From contig OZ244900.1 of NCBI GenBank assembly GCA_965221595.1, positions 3,286,001-3,350,000 on the forward strand: a stretch of 64,000 nt of DNA, given 5' to 3'. The number at the start of each line of letters is the position of its first letter. Position 1 is the first letter of the stretch. The notes beneath the pieces are model-generated. The model was not told the DNA's origin. It searched no databases and saw nothing but the letters and a program-made list of their open reading frames with translations. The position numbers were made by a program, and so were the translations under genes. Below, piece by piece: positions 62,277 through 64,000 of the stretch. Source of the stretch: JAAXGX01 sp965221595 (GTDB lineage: Bacteria > Acidobacteriota > Vicinamibacteria > Vicinamibacterales > UBA8438).

Positions 62277-62657
62277 ATGTCCAGCCAGAACCGGCCGCAA
62301 CGGGTGGGCGACGTGATCAGGACCGAGCTCGGCACCCTCCTGCTGCGCGAGGTGCGCGACCCCGGCGTGCAGGACGTGACCGTCACGCGGGTGCAGATGA
62401 CGAAGGATCTGCAGCATGCGCGCGTGTACTACACGGAGCCTGCGGGCAGCGACGCGCGGGCCGCGCGGCGGGCGCTGCGGCGCGCCCGGCCGTTTCTCAA
62501 GCGCCGCCTCGGACGCGTCGGGTTGCGCCACGTCCCCGAGCTCACGTTCCTCTACGACGAGGCCATGGAGCAGCAGGACCGGGTGGCGCGCCTGCTCGAC
62601 GAGGTCCACGCCGCGCGCCTGCCGGACCAGCCCGACGAGCATGCCGACGACACCTGA
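62277..62657 (+). CDS. rbfA: Ribosome-binding factor A
   Basis: RbfA is a 30S maturation factor and cold-shock protein. The 126-residue product has RPQRVGDVIRTELGTLLLREVRDPGV at the N-terminus and VTVTRVQMTKDLQHARVYYT, both typical. The C-terminal FLKRRLGRVGLRHVPELTFLYDEAMEQ completes the KH-type fold. The ATG at 62277 is preferred to the TTG at 62274. Its end overlaps nrnA by 17 bases. Confidence 0.93.
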   Translation: MSSQNRPQRVGDVIRTELGTLLLREVRDPGVQDVTVTRVQMTKDLQHARVYYTEPAGSDARAARRALRRARPFLKRRLGRVGLRHVPELTFLYDEAMEQQDRVARLLDEVHAARLPDQPDEHADDT

Positions 62658-63696
62658 GCAGCCGCTGCGGCGGGTGCTCGACGCCCTGCGGTCGCGCGAC
62701 CGCTTCGTGGTGGTCTCCCACGCCCGACCCGACGGCGATGCTACCGGATCGCAGGTGGCCCTCGGCCTCGCCCTGCGGCACCTCGGCAAGCATGTGCGGA
62801 TGGTGAGCCGGGACCGGCCCCAGGCCTGGCTGCTGTCGTTCGCCGAGGCCGCGGACGTGGCAGTCACCGACCGGGTCGAGGGGGCGTTCGACGCCGCCGT
62901 CGTCCTCGAGTGCAGTGCGCTCGAGCGCACGGGGATTGCGGGGCTGGAACGCTACTTCGTGATCAACGTCGATCACCACCGCGGCAATGCGTTGTACGGC
63001 GCCGTCAACTGGTTCGACGAGACCGCCGCCGCGTGCGGCGAGATGGTGTACGACCTCGTTGCGGGGCTCGGCGTGCCGCTGACGCCGGCGATAGCGACGT
63101 TCCTCTACGTCGCCATCCTGACCGATACCGGCTCGTTTCGCCACGGGAACATCACCGCCCGGACGTTCGACATCTGCAGCCGCATCGCGGATGCGGGCGT
63201 ATCGCCGGCGGCGGTGGCGGCGCGGGTCTACCAGCAGGCACCGGTCGGCACGCTGCGCCTGACCGGGGAGCTGCTGCGGCACATGGAGCTGGCCGGCGCG
63301 GGACGAGTGGCGGTGCTGCACGTCGACGACGGGCTACTGCGCGCGACGGGCTGCGAGCCCGAGGACCTCGACGGCCTGATCAACCTCCCGCTGCAAGCGC
63401 GCGATGTCCGGGCGGCGGTGCTCTTCAAGGAGCTCGGCGGGGAGATTCGCGTCAGCCTCCGTTCGAAGGAAGCTATCGACATCCGCGCGGTGGCGGCGGC
63501 GTACGGGGGCGGCGGGCACCGTAACGCCGCCGGTTGCGAGCTGCAGCCCCCGCTCGCCCGCGGCCGCGCCGGACTGGTCGCAGACGTGGTCGCGGCGGTC
63601 GATGCCGAGACACGCGCCCGGGAGTCCGTGGCGAGGTCGCGCGGCGCACCGAGAGGCGGTCACGACGATGCCGCGCACGGCCCCGACCAGGCGTGA
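62641..63696 (+). CDS. nrnA: NrnA-like DHH/DHHA1 phosphoesterase (nanoRNase)
   Basis: The 351-residue protein is a DHH-family oligoribonuclease/pAp-phosphatase. HARPDGDATGSQ gives the first metal-binding motif, VDHHRGN the DHH motif, and GGGGHRNAAGCE the DHHA1 substrate-binding motif. It would degrade nanoRNA and 3'-phosphoadenosine 5'-phosphate. The ATG at 62641 lies within the end of rbfA. The last ~25 codons (VARSRGAPRGGHDDAAHG region) overlap a dispersed repeat and show no domain similarity, so the natural C-terminus may have been altered by the repeat. Confidence 0.93.
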   Translation: MPTTPEQPLRRVLDALRSRDRFVVVSHARPDGDATGSQVALGLALRHLGKHVRMVSRDRPQAWLLSFAEAADVAVTDRVEGAFDAAVVLECSALERTGIAGLERYFVINVDHHRGNALYGAVNWFDETAAACGEMVYDLVAGLGVPLTPAIATFLYVAILTDTGSFRHGNITARTFDICSRIADAGVSPAAVAARVYQQAPVGTLRLTGELLRHMELAGAGRVAVLHVDDGLLRATGCEPEDLDGLINLPLQARDVRAAVLFKELGGEIRVSLRSKEAIDIRAVAAAYGGGGHRNAAGCELQPPLARGRAGLVADVVAAVDAETRARESVARSRGAPRGGHDDAAHGPDQA

Positions 63697-63775
63697 CGAG
63701 GGCGCATGTTGGCCATAGTCGACCGCAGAACAACACCATCGGACGAGATGCATCGCCCGTCGAATGCAGCCGGTC
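63621..63775 (+). repeat. Dispersed repeat copy spanning nrnA end and truB start
   Basis: GAGTCCGTGGCGAGG at 63622 and CGGCGCACCGAG align with the left end of the 55464 element. GGCGTGACG, then GGCC and TCGACCGCAGAACAAC match its middle (TCGACCGAGGAACAAC there). CGTCGAATGCAGC corresponds to its right part. The copy overlaps the last ~25 codons of nrnA and the first codons of truB. Confidence 0.55.
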
Positions 63776-64000
63776 TCGTGCCGCGGGGTGCCCGGCCCGC
63801 GGTCGACGGTGTGCTCGTCGTCGACAAGCCGCATGGCCTGACCTCCCACGACGTGGTCGCCAGCGCCCGGCGCCTGCTCGGCACGCGCCGCGTCGGCCAC
63901 CTCGGCACCCTCGACCCGCTGGCGACCGGGGTGCTGCCGCTCGTCGTCGGCCGCGCCACGCGGCTGGCGACGCTGCTCGCGGGCGGTCCGAAGACGTACG
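63748..64000 (+). CDS. truB: tRNA pseudouridine(55) synthase, 5' part only
   Basis: TruB converts uridine 55 of tRNA to pseudouridine. The first 84 codons are visible; the gene runs off the right edge. Diagnostic motifs are GVLVVDKPHGLTSHDVV and GHLGTLDPLATGVLPL, which contains the catalytic Asp. ATG 63748 is chosen; ATG 63706 is also in frame. About 25 residues precede the conserved GVLVVDKP, and the first ones are encoded by a dispersed repeat. It completes the canonical nusA-infB-rbfA-truB order. Confidence 0.9.
   Translation, partial: MHRPSNAAGLVPRGARPAVDGVLVVDKPHGLTSHDVVASARRLLGTRRVGHLGTLDPLATGVLPLVVGRATRLATLLAGGPKTY

Overview
The window is one high-GC chromosomal segment (about 70% G+C by eye) of a Gram-negative bacterium. 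LpxB, a TonB-dependent receptor, an outer-membrane barrel candidate and HtrA all imply an outer membrane. A complete alternative complex III operon, a MoxR/DUF58/VWA operon and a TonB receptor with an N-terminal carboxypeptidase-regulatory-like domain point to Acidobacteriota, probably a Vicinamibacteria-type lineage. That placement is an inference from gene content, not from a marker tree. Genes are densely packed, many start codons overlap the previous stop by 4 bases (ATGA or GTGA), and no gap between genes exceeds 300 bases. I found no tRNA, rRNA, CRISPR array, prophage or intact insertion sequence. Bases 1-244 and 1205-1391 hold nothing I can identify.

Layout. 245-4337: an EcsC-family protein and a helicase IV-like protein carrying a nuclease-like insertion and C-terminal zinc ribbons. 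4401-7302 (+): pyrF, dinB, rsgA in an overlapping operon. 12491-7415 (-): a catalytic and a non-catalytic M16 peptidase, lpxB and queG. 12711-14028: a barrel-like envelope protein diverging from a PGPGW-type membrane protein. 14053-21353 (+): actABCDEF, the quinol-oxidising alternative complex III, followed by an M48 peptidase, a CmoB-like methyltransferase and a beta-hydroxyacid dehydrogenase. 33814-23791 (-): an OFA-type MFS carrier, a TonB receptor, then moxR, DUF58, a BatD-like protein and VWA/membrane proteins. 33915-41105: an AtoE-type carrier, aconitase on the minus strand, a DUF1684 protein and gatCA. 41880-41264 (-): rpoZ and a small membrane protein.

41998-47130 (+): a YmdB-like phosphodiesterase, xseA, xseB, ispA, tlyA and nadK, with the often adjacent dxs and recN absent. 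47111-50195: a VOC protein, an orphan zinc-ribbon protein, a lipoprotein and an M24 peptidase. 50229-55465 (+): HtrA protease, MidA-like methyltransferase, CYTH protein, and the murU/amgK pair for peptidoglycan sugar recycling. 55629-56933: asnS. 57075 to the right edge (+): rimP, nusA, infB, ylxP, rbfA, nrnA and a truncated truB, preceded by a promoter and an intrinsic-terminator-like leader.

Most of the window is core metabolism and information processing, and I see no clear multi-gene novel system. The least explained signals are: a degenerate MITE-like repeat present four times in one orientation after gene ends; a 26-base perfect palindrome laid over a consensus -10 box; an 18-base-arm hairpin in a divergent promoter region; three conserved genes (pyrF, queG, amgK) with no ATG, GTG or TTG at the expected start; and in-frame tandem expansions in nusA and infB.
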